From contig MNUP01000045.1 of assembly GCA_001871075.1 (NCBI GenBank), positions 1-14,532 on the forward strand: 14,532 bases of DNA, read 5' to 3'. Source of the DNA: Candidatus Desantisbacteria bacterium CG1_02_49_89. Lineage in GTDB: Bacteria > Desantisbacteria > UBA1551. The notes under the pieces are model-generated. The model made no database searches, was not told where the DNA came from, and worked only from the letters and a program-made list of their open reading frames with translations. Within the stretch, counting starts at the first letter, position 1; every line of letters begins with the position of its first letter. The translations under genes and the position numbers were made by a program. Below are positions 5,348-12,431 of the stretch, piece after piece.

Positions 5348-7804
5348 ATGAACTGGTACGGAGTGCCGCCGATGCTGGTGGCGATGTGCATTCTGGTATA
5401 CGGCATTCTAATCCTGAGGAGCAACAGGAGATCCCCTGTTATCCTGGCATTTTTTATGCTTGCGTTCGAGGGGTGCGTCTGGCTTTTTTCCGTTGCCTTG
5501 TCGTATGTGGCACCGGACGAATCGATCGCGCTCGTCTGGAACAGGAACGTTTATATCGGGCTCATCTTGATACCGTCAACATTGTATCATTTCACCATAG
5601 AATACCTGGGCCTTAAAGAAAAGAGAAAAACGCTGTTTATCCCCTATACGATCTCGGGGGTTTACCTGTGCCTTAGCAGGGGGCCAAATTTTATAACCGG
5701 CGTTAAAAAGAACTTATTCGGTTACTCCACCCAGGGCGGGTTGCTTTATTATCTGTTCATGGCATTTTTCGCGGTAATGACGATCGTTTCGATCTCCTAT
5801 CTTTACAGGGAACTGAAATCAGCCGAACCCGGTTCAATGAGGAAAACAAGGATCAAGTACATGTTTTCAAGCATTCTGGTCGCCGCGCTCGCAAGCGTTG
5901 ATTTCCTGCCGGACTTCGGAGTGCAGATCTACCCATTCGGCTACCTGTTCATTTTCGCGTTCATCATCATAAACGGTTACGCCATAGTCAAATACAGGCT
6001 GCTTGACATGGAAACCTTCCTGTATAGGTCCGCGGGGTTCCTTACAGTGTCGTTCCTGGCGGTTGCGCTGTACGCGGCCGCGTTCACCGCGCTGTATGAA
6101 TATGTCGGCAGGTCCCTTAACCTGCCCCATGCCCTGATAACCGGGCTGCTTTTAATAGTATTGCTCTGGGTGTTCATACCTTTCAAGAACTGGGTATGGT
6201 CTTTGATGGACAAGGTGTTTTACAGGGAGAAATATCTATACCGCAAGACGATCGCGGATTTCATGAAGCGGCTGAATGTGCTGATGGACCTGGACGAGCT
6301 CATCCCTATGATGGTGGAAACAATATCCCAGACCCTGAAACCCGACAAGGTTTCCATAATGATCCTGGACGAAGCAGAAGGGGAATACGCGGTGAAGAGC
6401 CAGGTGGGGATGTCGAATCCCGCGGTGACCCTTGGCAGGGACGACTCTTTCGCCACGTGGATATTTTCCCAGAGGAAACTGGTTGAAAAGGAAGGGCTTT
6501 CATCCGACCCGTGGTATTCCAAGATGCAGGAGGCCGGTATAGAAAAGTTCAGGGAACTGGAGGCGGAGATCTGCATACCGCTCATTGTCAGGAACCAGAT
6601 GATAGGCATCATAAACCTCGGCAGAAAATCCTCAGGCGAATCCTACAAGAAGGAAGACATAGAACTTCTGTCCGACCTGGGGGTGCAGTCAGCGATAGCG
6701 GTCAGCAACGCGATGAACTACAACCTGCTTAAAAAAAGGACCGACCAGCTCCGCCTCCTTTCAAAGCTGGGGCAGGAAATGGGCCAGACCCTGGAGCTGG
6801 GCGCCATGGGAAAAAGCATCATAGACAGGATAAAGGAACTCATGCGCACCCAGATAGTGGCGATACTTTTAAAAGACGAGCAGACCGGTGAACTGTTTGT
6901 GAGCCAGGCCTCCGGCATTGACGAGGCGGCCGTGAAAGAGACCAGGATACGGCCGGGCGAGAAGATATCCGGATGGGTCGCCCAGCTCGCCCAGCCCGTT
7001 ATCGTTGAAGACCTTGAAACCGACTCAAGGTTTTCAAAACGCATTCAGGAAAGGTATTACACGAAATCCCTTATAAGCGCGCCCCTTGTTGTCAAGGGCA
7101 AAGTCATAGGCGTGATCAACGTCAACGACAGCGAGAAGAAGAAGGCCTTCAGTTCCTACGACCTGGAGATCCTTACGGGTATCTGCAGCGAAACATCAGC
7201 GCTGGTGGAGAATGCCAGGCTTTACGCCTCAATGAAACAGGCATATCTGCGAACCCTGCAATCCCTGGCGGAAGCCCTTGACGCGAAAGACCAGTATACC
7301 TGCGGCCACTGCAGCCGCGTGCGCGATTACGCCCTTAAAATAGCAAGGGAAATGAGCCTTTCACAGTCAGTGGTCGATTCGATAGCCACCGCCGCGGTCC
7401 TGCACGACATAGGCAAGATAGGGATAAGCGAATCAATACTTTCGAAGCCGTCAAAACTCACCGCGAAAGAATATGAGGAGATAAAGAAACACCCCGAGAT
7501 GAGTGAGAAAATAACAAGGCCCATAGGGCTTCCGGAAAGCACCCTGATGATAATCAAGCACCACCACGAGTGGTTCAACGGAAAGGGTTACCCGTCCGGG
7601 CTTGAGCACGAAAATATTCCGCTGGGCGCGAGGATCCTGAACATCGCGGACGCGTATGACGCGATGACGTCGGACAGGCCGTACAGGAGCGCGCTCACAA
7701 AGGACGAGGCGATCGAGGAAATGAGAAGGTCCGCCCCGGACCAGTTTGACCCGGACATAGTGGATGTTTTTATAAAAACGCTTGAGCATAAATCCGACAA
7801 GTAG
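5348..7804 (+). CDS. Membrane sensor: N-terminal multi-TM region, two GAF domains, HD-GYP c-di-GMP phosphodiesterase
   Basis: An 818-residue inner-membrane protein. About nine hydrophobic segments lie within residues 8-280 (roughly 8-23, 30-52, 66-85, 94-110, 131-153, 170-187, 194-214, 228-252, 260-280); the first seven resemble the HisKA_7TM sensor region of histidine kinases. Two GAF-like domains follow, about 316-455 and 485-625; the second contains SGWVAQLAQPVIVEDL and LISAPLVVKGKVIGVINV. The HD-GYP domain covers about 636-812: His686-Asp687 in AVLHDIGKIGI, HHHEWFNGKGYPSGL (738-752) and ADAYDAMTSDRPYR. It should hydrolyse c-di-GMP with a metal centre; the position usually Asp before GxGYP is Asn744. 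No kinase or receiver domain is present, so signals probably pass directly to the HD-GYP domain. The ATG follows AAGGA and GGGGG stretches. It opposes the GGDEF gene two genes upstream. Confidence 0.92.
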   Translation: MNWYGVPPMLVAMCILVYGILILRSNRRSPVILAFFMLAFEGCVWLFSVALSYVAPDESIALVWNRNVYIGLILIPSTLYHFTIEYLGLKEKRKTLFIPYTISGVYLCLSRGPNFITGVKKNLFGYSTQGGLLYYLFMAFFAVMTIVSISYLYRELKSAEPGSMRKTRIKYMFSSILVAALASVDFLPDFGVQIYPFGYLFIFAFIIINGYAIVKYRLLDMETFLYRSAGFLTVSFLAVALYAAAFTALYEYVGRSLNLPHALITGLLLIVLLWVFIPFKNWVWSLMDKVFYREKYLYRKTIADFMKRLNVLMDLDELIPMMVETISQTLKPDKVSIMILDEAEGEYAVKSQVGMSNPAVTLGRDDSFATWIFSQRKLVEKEGLSSDPWYSKMQEAGIEKFRELEAEICIPLIVRNQMIGIINLGRKSSGESYKKEDIELLSDLGVQSAIAVSNAMNYNLLKKRTDQLRLLSKLGQEMGQTLELGAMGKSIIDRIKELMRTQIVAILLKDEQTGELFVSQASGIDEAAVKETRIRPGEKISGWVAQLAQPVIVEDLETDSRFSKRIQERYYTKSLISAPLVVKGKVIGVINVNDSEKKKAFSSYDLEILTGICSETSALVENARLYASMKQAYLRTLQSLAEALDAKDQYTCGHCSRVRDYALKIAREMSLSQSVVDSIATAAVLHDIGKIGISESILSKPSKLTAKEYEEIKKHPEMSEKITRPIGLPESTLMIIKHHHEWFNGKGYPSGLEHENIPLGARILNIADAYDAMTSDRPYRSALTKDEAIEEMRRSAPDQFDPDIVDVFIKTLEHKSDK

Positions 7805-7826
7805 AAAACAGTCATTAATTCAAAAT

Positions 7827-7850
7827 CGTGTCAACGTGTCAACGTATCAG
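7827..7850 (+). repeat. Octamer array, word CGTGTCAA
   Basis: Three 8-bp units: CGTGTCAA twice and CGTATCAG. Confidence 0.78.
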
Positions 7851-7856
7851 AGTAAC

Positions 7857-7901
7857 AAAGTTTATAGAGTTTACAAAGTTTACATAGTTTACAGAGTCTA
7901 A
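7857..7901 (+). repeat. Nonamer array, word A(A/G)AGTTTAC (5 units)
   Basis: Five consecutive 9-bp units sharing AGTTTA (AAAGTTTAT, AGAGTTTAC, AAAGTTTAC, ATAGTTTAC, AGAGTCTAA). The best-defined long array in the window. Confidence 0.82.
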
Positions 7902-7931
7902 ATCTCAGGGAACTCAGTGGCTGATTTTAAA

Positions 7932-7970
7932 GCAGTTTACAGAATTTATAGAGTTTACAAGTTTACAAGG
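7932..7970 (+). repeat. Nonamer array, second block of the AGTTTAC word
   Basis: GCAGTTTAC, AGAATTTAT and AGAGTTTAC continue the 9-bp word after a 30-base interruption, followed by AAGTTTACAAGG, where the register slips by one base. Confidence 0.75.
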
Positions 7971-7973
7971 AAA

Positions 7974-8003
7974 AATTCGTGGTAATTCGTGGTAATTCGT
8001 GGT
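7974..8003 (+). repeat. Decamer array, AATTCGTGGT, three exact copies
   Basis: Three identical 10-bp units in tandem. This is the cleanest member of the family also seen at 271-300 and 14401-14430, and gives its likely consensus. Confidence 0.85.
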
Positions 8004-8039
8004 TAAAAAGTGGTTATTTTCGGGTGTTTGTGTTTTCCT

Positions 8040-8087
8040 CGCCCATCCTTACAGGTGGGCGAAGTCTCGCCCGCTGAAAGACGGGCG
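8040..8087 (+). repeat. Double-hairpin element
   Basis: The first hairpin is CGCCCA...TGGGCG (8040-8061), with a bulge in the upper stem. The second is CGCCCG...CGGGCG (8068-8087) with an 8-base loop. The layout of two adjacent hairpins parallels the elements at 4915-4972 and 11383-11430. It lies 25 bases before the protease start. Confidence 0.65.
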
Positions 8088-8111
8088 GAGTGTTTCCGTG
8101 GCAATCATTTT

Positions 8112-9002
8112 ATGAAAAGATTGTTGGTTATCCTTATTGGTCTTTCGCTCGTGTCTGCCGCATGCGCGCAGGAGAAGAGCGTTTCCACCACCCTGCTCTG
8201 GTCCCTGCTCTTCCCCGGAGGCGGGCATTTCTATCTGGACCAGCCTAACGCAGGAAACGCGTACCTGCTGACCGAGGGCCTGCTCCTGCTGGGCGGGCTA
8301 AGCGTTAACAGCAACCTTGTTGAGGGAGAATGGAATTTTTTCTACGTCAACGCCATCAAGATCTACGAGATGAGTATTTTCACTTCTTACAGAGAAGCAC
8401 GTATCCTGAACGGAAACGCGGGATACAGCTCGCCTGTTGACAGCACTTCCGTAAAAGACCTGGTGCTGGCGCCCTTTAAGTGGGAAAACTTTTCAAGCCC
8501 CTATGTTTTCGGGTTCCTGATCGCCGGAGCCGGGCTTAACGCCCTGGAGGCGTCCCTGAACCCGGGCAGGAAATGCCACTCGGATATTTCAGAGATACGC
8601 ATAATGGGCGCCGACCTTGACAGGGCCGGGGGTACCGCGGCTTACAGCGCGATGTGGATCACCTTAAGCCTTGACGCGGCGGTAAGCGAAGAGTGCGCTT
8701 ACAGGGGGCTTTTCCAGGTTGAATGCGAAGAAGCCCTTGGGAAAACAGCCGGGCTTTTTACATCAGCCGGCCTGTTCGGGCTGGGCCATGTTGTGAACTG
8801 GGCGGACGGGCAATCCTGGGCAAGCGGAGGGGTTGCCGCCCTTGCGGGGCTTTACCTGGGCTGGCTTTTCCGGCATGAGGGGTACAGGCTTGAAAAACCC
8901 ATAGCGGCGCACTTCTGGTTCAATCTTGCCGCGGGCACGACCCTTTTCATAATGGACCCCGCGAACAATCCCATAGGCATAAGGGTGAATTTCAGCCTTT
9001 GA
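8112..9002 (+). CDS. CPBP/CAAX-type intramembrane protease homologue with N-terminal signal and DUF5683-like segment
   Basis: A 296-residue predicted membrane protein. The C-terminal half has the three CPBP motifs: EECAYR (193-198, EExxxR), FGLGH (222-226) and HFWFN (267-271), whose Glu and His residues should form the catalytic site within the membrane. The N-terminus begins with a hydrophobic signal (MKRLLVILIGLSLVSAACA). It is followed by SLLFPGGGHFYLDQPNAGNAY (31-51), which resembles the PGxGqxY motif of DUF5683/TM2-like membrane proteins. This looks like a fusion of that segment with a CPBP protease domain, similarity judged by eye. Substrate unknown; CPBP members process prenylated proteins, bacteriocins or signal proteins. 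An upstream in-frame start at 8010 would translate through repeats and is rejected. No good Shine-Dalgarno is seen before ATG 8112. Confidence 0.8.
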   Translation: MKRLLVILIGLSLVSAACAQEKSVSTTLLWSLLFPGGGHFYLDQPNAGNAYLLTEGLLLLGGLSVNSNLVEGEWNFFYVNAIKIYEMSIFTSYREARILNGNAGYSSPVDSTSVKDLVLAPFKWENFSSPYVFGFLIAGAGLNALEASLNPGRKCHSDISEIRIMGADLDRAGGTAAYSAMWITLSLDAAVSEECAYRGLFQVECEEALGKTAGLFTSAGLFGLGHVVNWADGQSWASGGVAALAGLYLGWLFRHEGYRLEKPIAAHFWFNLAAGTTLFIMDPANNPIGIRVNFSL

Positions 9003-9056
9003 AGACATTTTAACCACACGATTGCACTCGATTTCCACAAGATTTTAGACTGGTTT

Positions 9057-9150
9057 GTCATTGCGAACCGAAGCCGCGAGCAAAGCGTGGCGGGCAGGCG
9101 AAGCAATCCGACGAAGTCGTTGCGAGCCGACTTGCGTTCCTCGCAATGAC
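9057..9150. repeat. 94-bp REP-like element with 10-bp perfect terminal inverted repeats
   Basis: The ends are GTCATTGCGA (9057-9066) and TCGCAATGAC (9141-9150), exact reverse complements. The interior is G/C-rich with repeated GCGA/CGAAG words (GAAGCAATC, GACGAAGTCG). I recall GTCATTGCGAG...GAAGCAATC as a repeat common across many unrelated bacterial genomes. It could form a long imperfect hairpin. Its right end contains an ATG (9146) in frame with the next gene. Confidence 0.82.
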
Positions 9151-9172
9151 ACAAAAAGGCAGTACGGATATT

Positions 9173-10096
9173 ATGAATAAAAAAATGCTGCTGGTACTGA
9201 TGGCTGTCGGTAACGCCCTTCCCTCAGTCTTTATAAAATATCTCAGTTCCCACTTTGACCCGTTCACCCAGAGTTTTTACAGGTTCCTGGCAGCGGGAGT
9301 TTTTTTTCTGATAATCGCTTTTATCTTTTTCAGGACCGAGCTGAAAGAAACCTGCGCCGACCGAAGGTCCATTTTTTTCATCATCCTTCTGACCCTGGTA
9401 AACCTGGGGTCGGTCGTGCTGTGGGTTACCGGTATTTACCTGGTCCCCGCAACGCTCGCGGAACTGCTGAGCAAGCTGCAGGTGATCATAATAGTGGTCT
9501 TTTCATACCTGCTGTTCCGGGATGAACAGGAAGTGATCAGGTCCAGGTCTTTTTTTGCGGCGTCAATACTATGCATTGCCGGAGTAGCGGGCGTGATACT
9601 TGGGAAGGGCGCGCCTGTAACCGGTTATTCAAAAGGCGTGGTCCTGGTGATACTCGGATCTTTCCTGAGTTCTATTTACGCGCTCCTCGCGAAGAAGGCC
9701 CTTAACAGAACGCACCCGGTGGTCCTTTCAACGCTCAACGTCCTTCTGATGTCAGCCGGGTTCCTGCTTCTCGGGCTGTTCTGGGGCGACCCAGGCAGCA
9801 TAACAAGGGCTGCGCCCGGTATTACGGTATTTATGCTTTTTTCTGGAGTTATAGGCGTGGGCTCAGGCGTGGGGCTTTATTTGCTGAACATCCGCAGCGC
9901 GGGAGTTGTGGTCACAAACATGGTGCTTCTCGTCACGCCCCTTTTCACGGCCATATTCGCGTTCCTTTCAATGGGCGAAAAGCTTACGCCCTGGCAGATG
10001 GTCTGGGGCGCGGTGCTTGTAACAGGCTGCTACATACTAATTAAGAGTCAGAGAGTCATAGTTAAAGATTCATTTCAAAAGTCAAAATGTCCCTAA
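9173..10096 (+). CDS. EamA/DMT-superfamily transporter
   Basis: A 307-residue inner-membrane protein with about ten hydrophobic segments arranged as two five-helix EamA repeats (about 3-142 and 153-290). First-repeat features include AVGNALPSVFIKYLSSHFDPFTQSF-type sequence at 11-35, YRFLAAGVFFLI (36-47) and LVPATLAELLSKLQVI (90-105). The second repeat has SSIYALLAKKAL and SMGEKLTPWQMVWGAVLV. The family moves small metabolites (amino acids, nucleotide sugars, drugs); the substrate cannot be read from the sequence. The start chosen is ATG 9173, just before the first helix; ATG 9146 lies inside the REP-like element. The last codons and the stop (10077-10096) coincide with a repeat unit, so the tail KSKCP appears to come from repeat DNA. 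Confidence 0.87.
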   Translation: MNKKMLLVLMAVGNALPSVFIKYLSSHFDPFTQSFYRFLAAGVFFLIIAFIFFRTELKETCADRRSIFFIILLTLVNLGSVVLWVTGIYLVPATLAELLSKLQVIIIVVFSYLLFRDEQEVIRSRSFFAASILCIAGVAGVILGKGAPVTGYSKGVVLVILGSFLSSIYALLAKKALNRTHPVVLSTLNVLLMSAGFLLLGLFWGDPGSITRAAPGITVFMLFSGVIGVGSGVGLYLLNIRSAGVVVTNMVLLVTPLFTAIFAFLSMGEKLTPWQMVWGAVLVTGCYILIKSQRVIVKDSFQKSKCP

Positions 10097-10195
10097 GGGA
10101 TCCCAGCGTCTAGTCCCGATAGCAATCGGGACTGCGGGGACAAATTGTCCCAAAGAGATTCCTTCGGAATAAAAGTCAAATTGTCTCAAAGAGAC
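10077..10195 (+). repeat. Cluster of direct repeats and small hairpins linking two genes
   Basis: AAAAGTCAAA-T-TGTC-type 24-mers at 10077-10100 and 10172-10195 agree at about 19 of 24 positions. An 18-base copy (10141-10158 versus 10178-10195) has one mismatch. Within the cluster are TCCCT/AGGGA (10090-10100), a strong hairpin at 10112-10133, GGGACAA/TTGTCCC (10138-10152), ATTCC/GGAAT and TGTCTC/GAGACA. The first unit supplies the transporter stop and the last one abuts the next start. Confidence 0.75.
10112..10133 (+). repeat. Perfect 9-bp hairpin AGTCCCGAT / ATCGGGACT
   Basis: The arms are exact complements around a four-base loop AGCA, preceded by GCGTCT. A near-identical lead-in (GCGTTTAGTCCC) occurs at the very end of the window (14521-14532). 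No T run follows. Confidence 0.8.
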
Positions 10196-11272
10196 ATGAT
10201 GGAACACACGACCATATATAAGGACGAAAACCTATACTGCGCTTTCCCGGATATAGCGAAGCTTGAAAGCGGAGAACTGCTGGTGGCGTTCAGGGAGGCG
10301 CCGCGAAGAAAAACCATAAGCCACCACGACCCGCAATCCAGGGCGGTACTGGTCCGTTCAAAAGACAGCGGCAGGACCTGGGGAGAAAAAACCGCGATCT
10401 ATGCCGACGAAGACGGGGTCCAGGACCCGTCAATAATGCAATTAAAAGACGGCGCGCTGCTGTCAAACTTTTTCAAGTGGCGGTTCAGGAAAAACAGGGA
10501 AGATCTGGAAGGATCCGGGCAGGTATATGACGTATCATCCCTTGGTTTTCCGGAAGGCGGGTGGACCGCGGATATCGGGACATTTGTTGTCCGTTCCGAA
10601 GACAGCGGGCGCACCTGGGACAAAATTCCCTCGCATTTTGAAATTGCCGGGCACAAAGCGATTTCCACTTCTTCACCCGCGCTGGAGCTCACCGGTGGCA
10701 CAATATTACTACCGGTCTATTCCCAGCCTGTCACAAGCGGTTCTGAAATGACCAGGCCTTCGCCGTCTTTTGTGATGAGATCCCGCGATAAAGGGAAAAC
10801 CTGGGCAGAGCCTGCCCTTATTGCCGAAGACCAGGAAGGAAAAGCCGCGCTTGAAGAACCGGCGCTTGTCCGGCTGAAAAGCGGGAAGATCATCTGCATG
10901 ATGAGGGCGGATTCAGGCGGGGGTGATCTCCTGCGCCAGGCGGAATCTTCAGACAACGGAAAGACCTGGGCAAAATTTTGGGAAACCCCGATCATGGGCC
11001 ACCCTCCCCACCTGCTCCAGTTGACAGACGGCAGGATACTTTGCACGTACGGGTACCGCCACAAACCCTTCGGTATCAGGGCAAGCCTCAGCTCCGATGA
11101 AGGAAGAACATGGGACCTGAAGAACGAGATCATAATAAGGGATGACGGCATGCACACAGACCTGGGCTATCCAAGTTCAGCGGAGATCGGGCCGGGCAGG
11201 GTCCTTACGGCTTATTATTTTCACGACGAAAAAGGCACGCGTTTCATCGCCGGAACGTTTTTTAAAATATAA
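10196..11272 (+). CDS. Sialidase-like (BNR/Asp-box) protein, five Asp boxes
   Basis: A 358-residue protein with five Asp-box repeats of type SxDxGxTW at 55-62 (SKDSGRTW), 134-141 (SEDSGRTW), 196-203 (SRDKGKTW), 251-258 (SSDNGKTW) and 299-306 (SSDEGRTW), spaced as in a six-bladed sialidase propeller. Arg33 in LVAFRE fits the first arginine of the sialidase triad; other candidates are Arg237 (CMMRAD) and Arg295, judged by eye. Glu221 in LEEPALVRL resembles a catalytic-region Glu. There is no signal peptide, so it probably acts in the cytoplasm on an imported or internal glycan. Sialic acid itself is not proven; related propellers act on other acidic sugars. The start is uncertain among ATG 10196, ATG 10199 and TTG 10145, and none has a strong Shine-Dalgarno; the TTG start would translate repeat DNA. 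Confidence 0.83.
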   Translation: MMEHTTIYKDENLYCAFPDIAKLESGELLVAFREAPRRKTISHHDPQSRAVLVRSKDSGRTWGEKTAIYADEDGVQDPSIMQLKDGALLSNFFKWRFRKNREDLEGSGQVYDVSSLGFPEGGWTADIGTFVVRSEDSGRTWDKIPSHFEIAGHKAISTSSPALELTGGTILLPVYSQPVTSGSEMTRPSPSFVMRSRDKGKTWAEPALIAEDQEGKAALEEPALVRLKSGKIICMMRADSGGGDLLRQAESSDNGKTWAKFWETPIMGHPPHLLQLTDGRILCTYGYRHKPFGIRASLSSDEGRTWDLKNEIIIRDDGMHTDLGYPSSAEIGPGRVLTAYYFHDEKGTRFIAGTFFKI

Positions 11273-11382
11273 TTTTGACACAGATAGCCACCGATATCCC
11301 CCTGCAGCTGCTGCGCAGCTCAACGCAGGGACCTTCGGGTCAGAATCTTCGATCAATGACCCTACGGCACGGATTTATTTAT

Positions 11383-11430
11383 GTAACTCAAACCTTCAGG
11401 TTTGATATCAGGGCTGAAGCCCTGAGTTAC
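11383..11430 (+). repeat. Double-hairpin element with 8-bp terminal inverted repeats
   Basis: GTAACTCA (11383-11390) pairs exactly with TGAGTTAC (11423-11430). Inside are CAAACCT/AGGTTTG (11389-11395, 11398-11404) and TCAGGGCT/AGCCCTGA (11408-11415, 11418-11425), each around two bases. This matches the plan of the element inside the DUF4416 gene but with different sequence. The rest of the gap 11273-11482 holds an imperfect ACAGATAG...ACCGAT stretch and CAGCTGCTGCGCAGCT-like palindromic sequence; no gene seen. Confidence 0.78.
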
Positions 11431-11482
11431 AACTTCTTTTCCTTACCTCAATCTCAATCTGAAGTTAATTGCAGGGGGAACA

Positions 11483-12361
11483 ATGGCGCAGAAAATAATA
11501 ATCGACACGGATATCGGGGACGACATAGACGACGCGCTGGCTATCGCGCTTGCGCTTGGGTCCCCGGAACTGGACCTGATAGGCGTTACGACCGTGTACG
11601 GCAGGGTTGACCTGCGCACACGCCTTGCCCTGAAAGAACTGCAGGTATTCGGCAGGACTGATATTCCCGTGGCAACCGGGATCGGGAAGCCGCTGAACAG
11701 GCCTGAAGACACCCACGTGCCCAGCCAGACCGAAATAGTAAAACAGGAGGAGAAACTCCAGCCCCAGGCGAAGCAGGGAGCCGTTGATTTTATTATCTCG
11801 GCTGCCCGGGCAGATCCCAAAAACGTGATCCTTGCGCCCATAGGGGCGCTCACGAACGTTGCGGCGGCGGTCTCAGCCGACCCGCGCCTTAAAGACAATT
11901 TAAAAAGCATCGTAATGATGGGCGGCGTCGCCGGCGAAAAAATAGCCGAATACAATATCGCCTGCGACCCTGAGGCCGCGGGCATTGTTTTCAGGTCCGG
12001 GATACCCGTTACCATGATAGGGCTTGACGTGACAATGAAGTGCAGGATGAAAAAAGAGGAAGTAGAAAAGATCGAGAAAAGCAAGAGCCCCGGGGCAAAA
12101 CTCCTGGCGCAGCTTATCCATATCTGGCAGGGGGGCAACTCCGAGAATTTCCCGGTGCTCCACGACCCCCTGGCGATCGCGGTGATATTTGACCCGTCCC
12201 TTGTAAAAACAGAGAAAATGGCGATCGAGGTTGATACCGGCTCAAGCCCGGAGCGTGGGTTTACGAAGCCGGTTTCCGGCAGGCCTAACGCGGATGTCGC
12301 GCTTGAGGTGAACAGGGACAGGTTTGTCAAGATGTTTGTGGAGAGAATAGTGGGCGCATAA
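11483..12361 (+). CDS. Inosine-uridine-preferring nucleoside hydrolase family protein
   Basis: A 292-residue soluble enzyme of the IunH/Rih family, which splits nucleosides into base and ribose. The calcium-binding N-terminal motif IIIDTDIGDDIDDALAIALA (5-24) carries Asp8, Asp10, Asp13 and Asp16/17. GALTNVAAAV (121-130) is the usual GPLTNLA segment, EYNIACDPEA (156-165) holds the substrate-binding Asn158, and HDPLAIA (227-233) supplies the active-site His227 and calcium-binding Asp228. Length is close to the family norm of about 310. AGGGGG at 11473-11478 lies four bases before ATG 11483. Base preference cannot be assigned. It follows the sialidase-like gene on the same strand across a 210-bp repeat-bearing gap, so a shared salvage role is possible but unproven. 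Confidence 0.9.
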   Translation: MAQKIIIDTDIGDDIDDALAIALALGSPELDLIGVTTVYGRVDLRTRLALKELQVFGRTDIPVATGIGKPLNRPEDTHVPSQTEIVKQEEKLQPQAKQGAVDFIISAARADPKNVILAPIGALTNVAAAVSADPRLKDNLKSIVMMGGVAGEKIAEYNIACDPEAAGIVFRSGIPVTMIGLDVTMKCRMKKEEVEKIEKSKSPGAKLLAQLIHIWQGGNSENFPVLHDPLAIAVIFDPSLVKTEKMAIEVDTGSSPERGFTKPVSGRPNADVALEVNRDRFVKMFVERIVGA

Positions 12362-12377
12362 ATACAAGTTAAAAGTC

Positions 12378-12405
12378 AAATTGCAAATTGTAAATTGCAA
12401 AAGTG
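12378..12405 (+). repeat. Heptamer array, word AAATTGC
   Basis: Four units (AAATTGC, AAATTGT, AAATTGC, AAAAGTG) in the 70-bp gap before the barrel-protein gene. There is no inverted partner nearby. The lead-in AAAAGTC at 12371-12377 resembles the repeats at 10077 and 10172. Confidence 0.72.
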
Positions 12406-12431
12406 AAAGATATACCAAAGAGGCATAGAGA

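Larger units (their letters stand above)
7805..8111. other. 307-bp intergenic gap made almost entirely of short tandem arrays
   Basis: No gene is seen. From left to right the gap holds an 8-bp array, two 9-bp arrays separated by a non-repetitive 30 bases (7902-7931), a 10-bp array and a double hairpin. These are listed separately below. No convincing promoter was recognised. Confidence 0.7.

Noticed and set aside
8010-8111. Extended N-terminus of the CPBP protein
   Set aside because: The extra 34 residues come from a hairpin repeat and would bury the signal peptide.
10112-10133. Riboswitch or regulatory RNA upstream of the sialidase gene
   Set aside because: Only a simple hairpin with a 4-base loop is visible, no known riboswitch core is recognised, and a related sequence starts again at the window end, which favours a dispersed repeat.
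11443-12330. Long minus-strand frame opposite the nucleoside hydrolase
   Set aside because: Antisense shadow of a gene with all catalytic motifs on the + strand; its translation is low-complexity and Ser/Pro-rich.
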